From: CAIWHR01 sp963836265
Lineage (GTDB): Bacteria > Pseudomonadota > Gammaproteobacteria > Burkholderiales > Casimicrobiaceae
Assembly: GCA_963836265.1 (NCBI GenBank)
Contig: CAWIIO010000004.1
Location: 62,001 to 126,000, forward strand
DNA: 64,000 bases
Direction of reading: 5' to 3'
The first letter of the stretch is position 1, and every line of letters begins with the position of its first letter. A program made the translations under genes and the position numbers. Below the pieces are notes generated by a model. It saw only the letters and a list, made by a program, of their open reading frames with translations. It made no database searches and was not told where the DNA came from. This document shows, in pieces, positions 8,592 through 17,006 of the stretch.

Positions 8592-9347
8592 TATTTTGTT
8601 TGATCCTGGTCAAAAGGTCGCGTTTGTGTAGGTGCGACATCTACGCGTGGTAAGACAGTCTCCTACAAGGCGGGTTTGCCAGGTCGTCGACCGACGAGAG
8701 GACTTGATTCGTGCAACTGCCTGCCTTGCCATTGTCAAGGGGTTGGGCCAGGTCCTGTATCGAATTGACCCATTGCGCTGACGAAGCGATTGAAGGCAAT
8801 CAATAATTCTGGGGCACATTGTCCTCAAATTGGTGCTGGATAGTTGTTGCCGCGAAGCTGAAATCTGCTTCTTCTTCCACGACTGACGGATTCCCCAGCT
8901 TTGGGTCCCAATGCCATTGGAGATGGCTTTGGGGGAATTTCGCGCGGACCTTCACGAAGAGCCCAATCTACGAGCGGTCGTCTCGTGAAAGAAAAGAGAT
9001 CCTTTTGAGCAGCTGCTCCATCATAGTGTTGAATACAATGTAACCACTACAATGGGGGCCAGAAGCTATCGGGTCACTGGAAGAGCCGGGTACTTGGACA
9101 TTCGGTAAATTTTACAGCCGCATTGTATGACATCGTCATTCTGCAAATTAACTTATATATTACAGACAGTTATTTTTGGGGTACGCAACTTGCTTTGCAT
9201 CGCACGTGTGGGCCCCAATAATGGTGAACTGTAAAAATTATATTTACATTAGAAATCAAATAATTGCATAAGCAAAACGTTCGCCAATTAGTCGTCGGCG
9301 AGCGGTTCCTAGCCGTAAATACATATCCTTGAAGTTTAGGCGAGGGG
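8592..9347. other. Intergenic stretch, 756 bp, AT-rich towards the initiating transferase
   Basis: Separates the divergent PKD gene 1 and the WecA-like gene. No intact gene is visible; short frames around 8830-9050 have codon patterns that hint at old, broken coding sequence but cannot be named. The part from about 9050 to 9290 is much richer in A+T than the surroundings, as expected of a promoter/regulator region for the EPS gene at 9348. It contains an inverted repeat TGTAAA-7 nt-TTTACA at 9230-9248 and a similar half-conserved GTAAATTTTAC at about 9105-9115, candidate operator sites. Confidence 0.45.
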
Positions 9348-10523
9348 GTGATCCTCTGCCCTAGAGATCGTGCGCCTATGAGCTCGTCGACGCTATTCGC
9401 TTTCTTGACGGCGCAAATGTGGCTCGCGGCGGTTATACCCGCTGGGATTGTTCTGGCTTTGGTGGTTCGCACACTCGGCGGGATAACGGAGATCGGCCCC
9501 GCCGGTCCTCAACATATCCACGCCGGGTCGACGCCGCGCTTAGGCGGCGTGGGAGTCCTTATCGGCTTCATAGTGGCCATTGGAGTCGGGCTCCGCCTGG
9601 AATACGTGCCGTTGCGCCCCGCGCTACCGCTGCTCTTAGCGGCGCTGCCAGTCCATGCGGTCGGGGTAATGGAGGACATTACACACCGAGTGTCCCCAAA
9701 GCAGCGCCTGCTGGCCGCTGTATTCTCCGCTGTGCTCGCGGGCGCGTTTGCCGAGGGCGTCATTACGCGGCTGGATTTACCTTTCGTAGACGACTGGCTC
9801 GGGTATTTGCCATTCGCTGTTCCGCTCACGTGTTTCATGGTGGTCGGAGCCTGCAACGCCTTCAACCTCATCGATGGGACCAATGGACTGGCGGGTGGGT
9901 CGGCGCTGATGATGTTCACGGGCGTGGCCGTTGTTGCTTGGTACGCCGGCGACCTGCTTGTTCTTGCCCAGGCAGCGGCGCTCACTGGTGCCTTGGTCGG
10001 CTTCCTGCTGTGGAATTACCCGAAGGGCAAGGTCTTTCTTGGCGATGCCGGCGCGTACTTCGTCGGGTTCATGTACGCCCAGCTTTCGATCCAGCTCGTC
10101 TCTAACAATGCGGGCGTCTCTGCGTGGTTCGTCATTGCATTGGCGGCTTACCCGATCGTCGAAACACTGTTTTCGATCTACCGCCGCAAGATTCTCCGCC
10201 ACGCTGCGGCAATGCAGCCCGACGTACGGCACCTCCACTCGCTGCTCTATCTGAACTACCTTCGGTCGACGCAACGCCTCCCCGGGGCTGAGCGCCGCCT
10301 CGGCGTCTCCGCGGGACCCTATCGCGGCAGGGAGCGCAGGCAACAACCTCAGCGCCGTGCCAATGCGCGAGTCGCACCGCGCCTCTGGCTGCACGGGGCG
10401 CTCTGCCTTGCTGTCACTTTGGTTTTCTATGACAACACGCCCGTCCTTATCGGGTTCACGCTGGGTTACGCGATCTTCTACGTGGTCTGCTATCGCGATG
10501 CCGAACGGCTCACTCACCGGTGA
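9348..10523 (+). CDS. WecA/MraY-type undecaprenyl-phosphate glycosyl-1-phosphate transferase
   Basis: A 391-residue polytopic inner-membrane enzyme expected to move a sugar-1-phosphate from a UDP-sugar to undecaprenyl phosphate, the first committed step of EPS repeat-unit assembly. Visible motifs: HAGSTPRLGGVGVLIGF near the N-terminus, the NAFNLIDGTNGLAGG active-site loop, KVFLGDAGAYFVGF, and HLHSLLY corresponding to the histidine loop. The usual DDxxD motif is changed to MEDITHRVSPKQR, so the second acidic residue of the pair is kept but the first is not. The C-terminus has an unusually basic loop (SAGPYRGRERRQQPQRRANA) followed by extra membrane segments. Start codon is GTG at 9348 next to a GAGGGGG box; the ATG at 9378 is an alternative. 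It stands at the left end of the EPS locus. Confidence 0.85.
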   Translation: MILCPRDRAPMSSSTLFAFLTAQMWLAAVIPAGIVLALVVRTLGGITEIGPAGPQHIHAGSTPRLGGVGVLIGFIVAIGVGLRLEYVPLRPALPLLLAALPVHAVGVMEDITHRVSPKQRLLAAVFSAVLAGAFAEGVITRLDLPFVDDWLGYLPFAVPLTCFMVVGACNAFNLIDGTNGLAGGSALMMFTGVAVVAWYAGDLLVLAQAAALTGALVGFLLWNYPKGKVFLGDAGAYFVGFMYAQLSIQLVSNNAGVSAWFVIALAAYPIVETLFSIYRRKILRHAAAMQPDVRHLHSLLYLNYLRSTQRLPGAERRLGVSAGPYRGRERRQQPQRRANARVAPRLWLHGALCLAVTLVFYDNTPVLIGFTLGYAIFYVVCYRDAERLTHR

Positions 10524-10705
10524 AAATACGCCGCGACGAGCGACCCCGTCTGCGGGTGATGGAGCGTCACCGGAAAGAACCACGACGTGTGAGCACCGGT
10601 GAACAGGGCGCGACACTGCCGCGAATCCGCCAGCATAGTGATCGCCCGATCGAGCCCCGTCTGCCGACACAACGCGGCGACGTGAGCCTCGCCGATATGC
10701 GCGTT
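10517..10705 (-). pseudogene. Possible decayed C-terminal coding fragment
   Basis: On the minus strand, 63 open codons between in-frame stops at 10706-10708 and 10514-10516 encode a protein-like tail (for example CRQTGLDRAITMLADSRQC and TSWFFPVTLHHPQTGSLVAA). The composition is that of a real protein, but there is no start codon with a ribosome-binding site, and it overlaps the last codons of the WecA-like gene. I do not recognise the family. Best explained as the remnant of a gene truncated when the EPS gene was placed here. Confidence 0.3.
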
Positions 10706-10827
10706 TCAGACAACCACGGCCTTGGTTGCCGTCGAGCGCCGCGATTGCCGAGCGCTGGCTAAACGGTTTGGCAACTGGCATACGATTCACACCCGGCCGA
10801 ATGGCTGGTCGAAGAACGGGGTGAGGT

Positions 10828-11016
10828 ATGATCGACGTGATCTACAACGACAAGCTGAAGCGGACGGAACGCCGCGTGCACGCACGTAATGGCCGATCGG
10901 ATCCCACCGCTTCAACCTTTAACTCCCTTGTGGAGCGTACGCGACGGCGTCCCGGATTGACCAAGCGTTCCATCGTTGCCGGCGTCAGCTCACCTGTCCT
11001 GGTCAGGAAGCAATAA
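10828..11016 (+). CDS. Small hypothetical basic protein (62 aa)
   Basis: An ATG with a good GGGGTGAGG ribosome-binding site starts a 62-codon frame with 15 or more Arg/Lys residues and no recognisable domain. It precedes the PPTase gene by 65 nt on the same strand. It may be a real small gene, a leader peptide or chance; nothing else supports it. Confidence 0.28.
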   Translation: MIDVIYNDKLKRTERRVHARNGRSDPTASTFNSLVERTRRRPGLTKRSIVAGVSSPVLVRKQ

Positions 11017-11081
11017 TTGGATCAGACGTTGTCTTTCGTGGACGTACATTACCTTTCCGATCGAACGCGGTCTCTCTGACA

Positions 11082-11885
11082 GTGCTGGACTGCAACGCAA
11101 GCTGGTCGGACGTTCGCCCGATTGCGCCACGACCGCGCGCGGCGAGTGCATCTTTCGCCGACGACGCAATCGACGTCGTCGTGGCTCGCCTGGACGTAGG
11201 GCCCGAAGATGTTCGTGCATTAGCAGCGCTGCTCTCGGGTGCGGAGCGACAAAGAGCGAGTCGTTTTGTCTTCGATCGCGACCGCCGCCGATTCACCGTA
11301 GCACGTGCGTGGCTGCGCCGGTTGCTTGGGGCACGGTTGGGCATGCGGCCTGAATCGGTCGAGTTGGCATACGGGGGACACGGCAAGCCGGCGGTCGCGC
11401 GGCGTCGCGTGCCCTCGGACCTGCGCTTCAACGTATCCCACTCCGACGATGTCGCCGTGTACGCTTTTTCCAGAGGACGTGAGATCGGCATCGATATCGA
11501 ATCCGTTCGTGCGATCCACGACGCCGAGGATATCGCCGCGCGTTTCTTCTCCCGCCGCGAGTATGAGGCGTACCTTGCGCTCGGGCCGAGTGACAGGCCG
11601 CTGGGCTTCTTCAATTGCTGGACGCGCAAGGAAGCGTTTGTCAAAGCGCTCGGCGACGGTCTTGACTATCCGCTGGATCGATTCGACGTTACGCTAGCGC
11701 CCGGCGAGCCCGCGAAGATCCTCCGCATTGAGAACACGCCTGGCGACCACTGCGGCTGGACGCTCTACGGCTTCGTGCCCGGCCCCGGGCTGATCGGTGC
11801 CATCGTCGTGCAGAAGTTCGCGCACGAGGTGGCCTCAACGGTGAGTCCGCAGCGGATCGCAGTGCGCTCGCTGCCCCATTTTTGA
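11082..11885 (+). CDS. 4'-phosphopantetheinyl transferase (Sfp type)
   Basis: A 267-residue enzyme that moves 4'-phosphopantetheine from CoA to a serine of carrier proteins. The two signature motifs are clear: GIDIESVRA, with the Mg-binding acidic residues, and CWTRKEAFVKALGDGL. RFNVSHSDDVAVYAF matches the upstream conserved region. Length and motif spacing fit the broad-specificity Sfp class. The start is GTG at 11082. It is the first gene of the NRPS/PKS operon (16 nt before the next gene) and would activate the three carrier domains encoded downstream, making the operon self-sufficient. Confidence 0.92.
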   Translation: MLDCNASWSDVRPIAPRPRAASASFADDAIDVVVARLDVGPEDVRALAALLSGAERQRASRFVFDRDRRRFTVARAWLRRLLGARLGMRPESVELAYGGHGKPAVARRRVPSDLRFNVSHSDDVAVYAFSRGREIGIDIESVRAIHDAEDIAARFFSRREYEAYLALGPSDRPLGFFNCWTRKEAFVKALGDGLDYPLDRFDVTLAPGEPAKILRIENTPGDHCGWTLYGFVPGPGLIGAIVVQKFAHEVASTVSPQRIAVRSLPHF

Positions 11886-11901
11886 TTCAGAGGGACGATC
11901 G

Positions 11902-14900
11902 ATGGGCGCAACGACTCCGCAAGCCATGTCCACCATGAAACACCATGTCACTTTTTCCTCGGATCGGCAGCGAGAGGCGTCCGCGGAATTCAGGATCGGC
12001 CTTCGGTCCTTGCCGTATCTCGCCGATCATGGCTTTCAGGACATGGTGGTGTTACCCGGGTCGTTCTACATCGAGATCGCCCTGTGTGTCGAGCACGAGA
12101 TTTCCAAGCGCCTTCCGGGCATCGTGCGGAATGTAACCTTCCACAATCCCATTATCCTTTCGGCGGACGATACCGTCATCAAGGTCGAAGTGGGCGACCG
12201 CGGCGACGGGCATGTTGATTACGCGTTCTACGAGGCCGGTGTCGAAGTTGATGGCGCCCAGCCTGCCGCCCGGAGATATGCTGCCAAGCTCGAAATCGAC
12301 CGTAATCCACCAACGTCGCGGAGAGAGGGCGCCGACGCGTTTTCCGTCGAAGCGTTCCAGGCGCAGTCCCACGCCGTAATCGACTCGGAACAGTTCTATA
12401 GGAAGCTACGGCAAAACGGCAACCAGTACGGGCCGGATTTTCAAAACGTCTCGTCGATCTGGCGGGCGGGCGATCAATCCCTGGGGAGGCTTGCGGCGGC
12501 ACACCAGCACGGGGAGATCGAGCCTAACCATTTGCACCCAAGGCTGCTCGACTCCGTAACGCAGCTTCTCGCGCCCTTCACGATGGAGAAGGGCAAGACC
12601 TTCATATTGCGATCGATTGAGAAGGTCGAAATTACGGATCTCGATTTCCCTGATGTGCTTTGGGGTCACGCCACGCTGCTGCCGGGGAGCGACGGCGGTG
12701 CCAACGGAATTCTCGGCAACGTTCGGGTCTTCGACCAGTCCGGCAAGCCATACTTGGAACTCTCCGGGGTTGCTCTCACGCTTCTGGACAACGCAGACGT
12801 CACGGATGATAAGGCGGCAGCGAACCTCGTCATCGCCTCCAACTTTACCGCAGAGCCGCTGGAAGACGCCCTGAATTTCTGGGGCGACCATTTCGGCGTT
12901 CAGGTCCGCGTCGAATTTGCGCCGTACAACCAGGTCTTTCAGCAACTGCTGGACACGGGAAGCGCGTTTCGCCGAAACAGCGACGGGGCCAACGTCATCC
13001 TGTTGGCACTGGAGGAGTGGGCCGCGGGGGAACGGCGTGCCCCGATGGATCTCAGCAAGGAACGGGCCGAGCAGTGCTTTGGGGCTCGGGCGAGATGCGT
13101 CTTGCCGAATGGCCTGGCAATCGTGCACTTGAATCAATATGAGACGGACTATGTCTACAAGGAGATCTTTGAGGATCAATGCTATCTGAGGCACGGCATC
13201 CGGCTGCAGGATGGCGATACCGTAGTGGATATCGGAGCCAATATCGGACTCTTTTCCCTGTTCGTGATGAGCCGCTGCAAGAACCCGACGATCTATGCGT
13301 GCGAACCGGCCCCGGTCGTGTACGACCTTTTGAAGGCAAACTGCGATGCCTATGGATCGAACGTCCGAGCGTTAAACGTCGGCGTGGCGGACAAGCGCAA
13401 GACCGCGACCTTTACTTTTTATGAGAAATCGTCGGTCTTCTCCGGCTTTTATTCGGATGAAGCCGAGGACCGCGAGGCCATTCAGGCGGTCGTCCGGAAC
13501 ATGCTCAGCGAATCGATCCAGGACGAATCCGTGGACGAATACGTCAGCGAGCTCACCGCCGACAGGCTTCGTCGCAAGACCTACGAGTGCCAATTGACAT
13601 CCTTGTCGGACATCATCCGGGAGAACCAGATCGACAAGATCGACCTTCTCAAGATCGATGCCGAGAAGGCCGAGTTGGATATCATCGATGGCATCGAAGA
13701 TCACGACTGGCCGAAAATTAAGCAGGTCGTGCTCGAGATTCATGATCCGACACGCGAGGCGATCAAACGGATCGAACGCTTGCTGATCGAGAAAGGGTAC
13801 CGCTGCGCCGTGGAGCAGGAAACACTGCTCGAGCATGCTGGCTTGTTCAATCTGTATGCGACCCGCGACCAGGCCGGCGGCGAGCTCCATTCGGGGTCGG
13901 CGGCCAGCGAATCAGGCGTCACCCGGACCGGTCAGGCACGCTACACGGCAGACAGCTTGAAGCGGAACATTCAGGAGTTCGGCGGCGCGCTGCGCTCGTT
14001 CATGAGCCACGCCAAAGTGCCCTTGGTCCTGTGTTTCTGTCCGAGGACTCCGCCCGTGGAGGCCGATGCGGAATTGAGGGTGGCGCTCGACGAGGCCGAG
14101 ACGGCCTTGATATCGGACGCGGGCCGAATGGCGAATGTTCATATCATCAGTTCGGCCTCGCTGTTGCGGCGTTATCCCGTCAGCGACTATTACGATCCGC
14201 ATGGTCATCATGCGGGTCATATCCCGTACACGACGGACGGCTATGCCGCGATCGGGACCACGCTCGTCCGAACAATCTACAACCTTAAACGCAATCCGTT
14301 CAAAGTGATCGCGCTGGACTGCGACAACACGCTCTGGAAGGGAGTGTGCGGGGAGGACGGCCCCCTGGGGGTCGAGGTGACCCCACCTTTTCGCGCGTTG
14401 CAGGAATTCATGATCGGTCAAAAGAACGCCGGCATGCTCCTCTGTCTATGCAGCAAGAACAATGAAAAGGATGCGCTGGACATCTTCGATCAACGAAGCG
14501 ATATGCCGCTGAAACGCGAGCACCTGGTTTCGTGGAGAATCAATTGGAACAGCAAATCGGAAAACATCAAGGCGCTCGCGAAGGAGCTCAATCTCGGGCT
14601 AGACAGCTTCATCTTTGTCGATGATAACCCGGTTGATTGCGCGGATGTAGAAATCAACTGCCCGGGCGTACTGGCACTGCAATTGCCGGGAAACACCGAA
14701 GCGTTCTCTTCATTTCTGAATCACATCTGGGCATTCGATAACGCGAGCTCGACGAGGGAAGACCAGGACCGGACCAGGATGTATCAGGAAAGCGCGCAGA
14801 GGGAACGGTACCGCGAACAGTCGTTCTCCCTGACGGATTTCATCAAGGGCCTTCAGCTTCGCATCGAGATTGGCGAACTGACGGAGGATCAACTCGACCG

Positions 14901-15855
14901 TGTGTCGCAGCTTACGTTCAGAACGAATCAATTCAACTTCACGACCATCCGGCGCTCGAACAAGGAGATCGATGACCTCCTGAAGCACGAAAACGCCAAA
15001 TGTCTCGTGGTTCGGGTGGTCGATCGTTTTGGGGACTACGGACTGGTCGGCGTCTTGATCTATGAGTCGCAGCACGACCGTTACAAGGTGGACACCTTCC
15101 TGCTGAGCTGCCGGGTCCTGGGCCGAGGCGTCGAGCATGCGATTGTGTCGCAGCTTGGCGAGCGGGCGGTCAAGGATGGAAAGCAGCTTGTGGAATTCAC
15201 TTATCGGCTTACGGAAAAGAATTTGCCGGCACTGGAATTCATCACGAGCATCGGCGACCGCTATCGGAACGAGGCCGGAACGTCGTGGAGCTTTCCAGCG
15301 GAAATCCTGGCAAACGTGAAATACGATCCGGCTGCAAGGGCACCGATTGCAGTGGAGACACAGGCAACGCCTGGCGCCGAAATGCCCACGCTTCGCCCGG
15401 CGCTGGCATTCGGTGTCGCCGACCGGTCCGGGCGCCTGCAGCGGATTGGGGAGAGTCTGTACGACGTCGATCGAATCGCAAAGGCGATCGAGGAAAACCG
15501 GGTCAAGGCGCAACCGCTCGACGCCCGGGCGGACGTAACGCCGAGCAGCACGCTGGAAGCGGCACTCGCGAAGATATGGAGAAAGGTGCTGGGCAGGCCC
15601 CGCATCGGCATGAGCGACAACTTTTTCGAGGCCGGCGGAACGTCGCTCAGGGCCGTCCAAGTGATTGCGATGATCAAGAAGGAACTGAACCAGACACTTT
15701 CGATCGTCAGCCTGTTCGAGTGCCCGACGGTGGCGCTGCTCGCCGCCAAATTGAGCGCAACGTCCGAAGAGGGGCGGAGCGCAGCCACGACGGCGGCGGC
15801 CGCTCACCGGGGCCAGCAGAGACGGTACAACACCCTCAGGCGAAGGGCCTCGTAA
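11902..15855 (+). CDS. Multidomain PKS-type dehydratase / FkbH-like glyceryl transferase with inserted FkbM methyltransferase / carrier protein
   Basis: A 1317-residue cytoplasmic fusion. (a) Residues about 10-290: double hot-dog PKS dehydratase; catalytic His43 in LADHGFQDMVVLPG (HxxxDxxxxP instead of HxxxGxxxxP) and Asp217/Gln221 in HPRLLDSVTQLL. (b) About 320-370: N-terminal FkbH segment (APYNQVFQQLLD). (c) About 400-650: FkbM-family SAM methyltransferase, with VDIGANIGLF near 442 and LLKIDAEKAELDII. (d) About 700-1120: rest of FkbH, with HAD phosphatase motif I LDCDNTLWKG (Asp806, Asp808), SKNNEKDAL, FVDDNPVDCADV and the GNAT-like tail. (e) About 1205-1285: peptidyl/acyl carrier with FEAGGTSLRA, Ser1248. 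FkbH proteins make glyceryl-S-carrier from 1,3-bisphosphoglycerate. Here the carrier is in cis, and the methyltransferase appears to be inserted within the FkbH module. Next gene starts one base after the stop. Confidence 0.85.
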   Translation: MGATTPQAMSTMKHHVTFSSDRQREASAEFRIGLRSLPYLADHGFQDMVVLPGSFYIEIALCVEHEISKRLPGIVRNVTFHNPIILSADDTVIKVEVGDRGDGHVDYAFYEAGVEVDGAQPAARRYAAKLEIDRNPPTSRREGADAFSVEAFQAQSHAVIDSEQFYRKLRQNGNQYGPDFQNVSSIWRAGDQSLGRLAAAHQHGEIEPNHLHPRLLDSVTQLLAPFTMEKGKTFILRSIEKVEITDLDFPDVLWGHATLLPGSDGGANGILGNVRVFDQSGKPYLELSGVALTLLDNADVTDDKAAANLVIASNFTAEPLEDALNFWGDHFGVQVRVEFAPYNQVFQQLLDTGSAFRRNSDGANVILLALEEWAAGERRAPMDLSKERAEQCFGARARCVLPNGLAIVHLNQYETDYVYKEIFEDQCYLRHGIRLQDGDTVVDIGANIGLFSLFVMSRCKNPTIYACEPAPVVYDLLKANCDAYGSNVRALNVGVADKRKTATFTFYEKSSVFSGFYSDEAEDREAIQAVVRNMLSESIQDESVDEYVSELTADRLRRKTYECQLTSLSDIIRENQIDKIDLLKIDAEKAELDIIDGIEDHDWPKIKQVVLEIHDPTREAIKRIERLLIEKGYRCAVEQETLLEHAGLFNLYATRDQAGGELHSGSAASESGVTRTGQARYTADSLKRNIQEFGGALRSFMSHAKVPLVLCFCPRTPPVEADAELRVALDEAETALISDAGRMANVHIISSASLLRRYPVSDYYDPHGHHAGHIPYTTDGYAAIGTTLVRTIYNLKRNPFKVIALDCDNTLWKGVCGEDGPLGVEVTPPFRALQEFMIGQKNAGMLLCLCSKNNEKDALDIFDQRSDMPLKREHLVSWRINWNSKSENIKALAKELNLGLDSFIFVDDNPVDCADVEINCPGVLALQLPGNTEAFSSFLNHIWAFDNASSTREDQDRTRMYQESAQRERYREQSFSLTDFIKGLQLRIEIGELTEDQLDRVSQLTFRTNQFNFTTIRRSNKEIDDLLKHENAKCLVVRVVDRFGDYGLVGVLIYESQHDRYKVDTFLLSCRVLGRGVEHAIVSQLGERAVKDGKQLVEFTYRLTEKNLPALEFITSIGDRYRNEAGTSWSFPAEILANVKYDPAARAPIAVETQATPGAEMPTLRPALAFGVADRSGRLQRIGESLYDVDRIAKAIEENRVKAQPLDARADVTPSSTLEAALAKIWRKVLGRPRIGMSDNFFEAGGTSLRAVQVIAMIKKELNQTLSIVSLFECPTVALLAAKLSATSEEGRSAATTAAAAHRGQQRRYNTLRRRAS

Positions 15856-15856
15856 G

Positions 15857-16717
15857 ATGGAATTCAGAAAGGTAGGCGTTCTTGGCGCGGGAAACATCGG
15901 CGTCGGCGTCGTAACCGACTTGGTCCTTCATGGAATATCCGCGGTGGTGGTCGACATTTCAGAAGAGATATTGCAGCGAGCTAGGGCTGACGTATTGAAG
16001 AACATACGAGTGGCGCCTCTGTTGTCGAAGACCTTACCCCGGATCACGAAGGAGGCGGCCATCGCGCGAATGACTCTGACGACCGACCTGGAGGACGTGG
16101 CTTCGTGTGACTTCATCATCGAGAACGTCACCGAAGATTGGAAGATCAAGAAGCAGGTCTATGAAGATCTGGAGCGAGTGATGCCTCCCGAAGTCTGTTT
16201 AGGGGCTAATACCTCATGCATTTCCATTACCCAAATAGGCAGCGCAACGAAACGCCCGGCGAATGTTGTCGGGATCCACTTGATGAATCCGGTCCATCTG
16301 AAACCAACGGTTGAGGTGATCCGCGGATTTCACACCTCGGCCCGAACCCTCGAGACCCTGCTGCAGCTGTTTTCACGGCTCGACAAGGAGGCGGTCGTCG
16401 TCGAAGACATGCCGGGGTTCGTGTCAAACCGCATTTCGCATCTGTTCATGAACGAGGCTGCGTTTGTGCTGCAGGATCAGGTGGCGACGGCAGACAAGAT
16501 CGACACGATTTTCAAGAAATGCTTCGGACACAAGATGGGCCCGTTGGAGACGGCTGACCTGATCGGCTTGGATACGGTGGTGCGTTCGCTCGACGTCCTT
16601 TACCAAAGCTTTCAAGACCCGAAGTATCGGTGCTGCCCGTTGTTGAGGAAGTTGGTGTATGCGGGGCACCTGGGGCGAAAGACAGGGAAAGGATTCTATG
16701 TTTATCCAGAGGGCTGA
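15857..16717 (+). CDS. 3-hydroxyacyl-CoA dehydrogenase-like protein (FkbK/ZmaG type)
   Basis: A 286-residue NAD-dependent dehydrogenase of the 3-hydroxyacyl-CoA dehydrogenase family: Rossmann motif GVLGAGNIGVGVV, EDWKIKKQVYEDLE, the catalytic-region VGIHLMNPVHLKPTVEVI and C-terminal GPLETADLIGLDTV, ending in GRKTGKGFYVYPEG. In methoxymalonyl-, hydroxymalonyl- and aminomalonyl-ACP pathways this enzyme oxidises the primary alcohol of glyceryl- or seryl-ACP to the aldehyde. The order FkbH-FkbK-ACP-FkbI here is that pathway's gene set. It is translated from an ATG one base after the previous stop, consistent with coupling. Confidence 0.88.
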   Translation: MEFRKVGVLGAGNIGVGVVTDLVLHGISAVVVDISEEILQRARADVLKNIRVAPLLSKTLPRITKEAAIARMTLTTDLEDVASCDFIIENVTEDWKIKKQVYEDLERVMPPEVCLGANTSCISITQIGSATKRPANVVGIHLMNPVHLKPTVEVIRGFHTSARTLETLLQLFSRLDKEAVVVEDMPGFVSNRISHLFMNEAAFVLQDQVATADKIDTIFKKCFGHKMGPLETADLIGLDTVVRSLDVLYQSFQDPKYRCCPLLRKLVYAGHLGRKTGKGFYVYPEG

Positions 16718-16720
16718 ATC

Positions 16721-16987
16721 ATGATGTCAGTGGATGCAGGCAAAGAAAACGCGGTCAAGGAAACCGTCAGGCGCTTCATATTGAGTTCCGTCAACGTCGC
16801 AGATTTGCAGGACGACGACAATCTGTTCGAGTCGGGCCTCGTAAACTCGCTGTTCGCGGTCCAATTGATGACCTTCATCGAAAAGACCTTTGGCATCGAG
16901 GTGGGGATGGAAGACCTGGACATTGAAAACTTCAAGTCTCTCAACGCGGCTGCGGCGTTTGTCCAGAGAAAGAACGGGGCAGGGTGA
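16721..16987 (+). CDS. Free-standing acyl carrier protein (FkbJ/ZmaD/ZmaH type)
   Basis: An 88-residue carrier protein. The phosphopantetheine site is the serine in FESGLVNSLFAVQL; this ESG-V-NSLFA form is characteristic of carriers dedicated to methoxy-, hydroxy- or aminomalonyl units rather than of fatty-acid ACPs, which have DSL. It lies three bases after the FkbK-like gene and 19 before the FkbI-like gene. It probably carries the C3 unit during the two oxidations, after activation by the PPTase at 11082. Confidence 0.9.
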   Translation: MMSVDAGKENAVKETVRRFILSSVNVADLQDDDNLFESGLVNSLFAVQLMTFIEKTFGIEVGMEDLDIENFKSLNAAAAFVQRKNGAG

Positions 16988-17006
16988 GTAAGGAGACGCC
17001 TTTGAT

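Noticed and set aside
8563..8600. A sigma-54 promoter upstream of PKD gene 1 suggested by TTGGCA
   Set aside because: The GC dinucleotide expected about 10 nt after the GG is missing, while a 17-nt-spaced sigma-70-type -10 fits both PKD genes.
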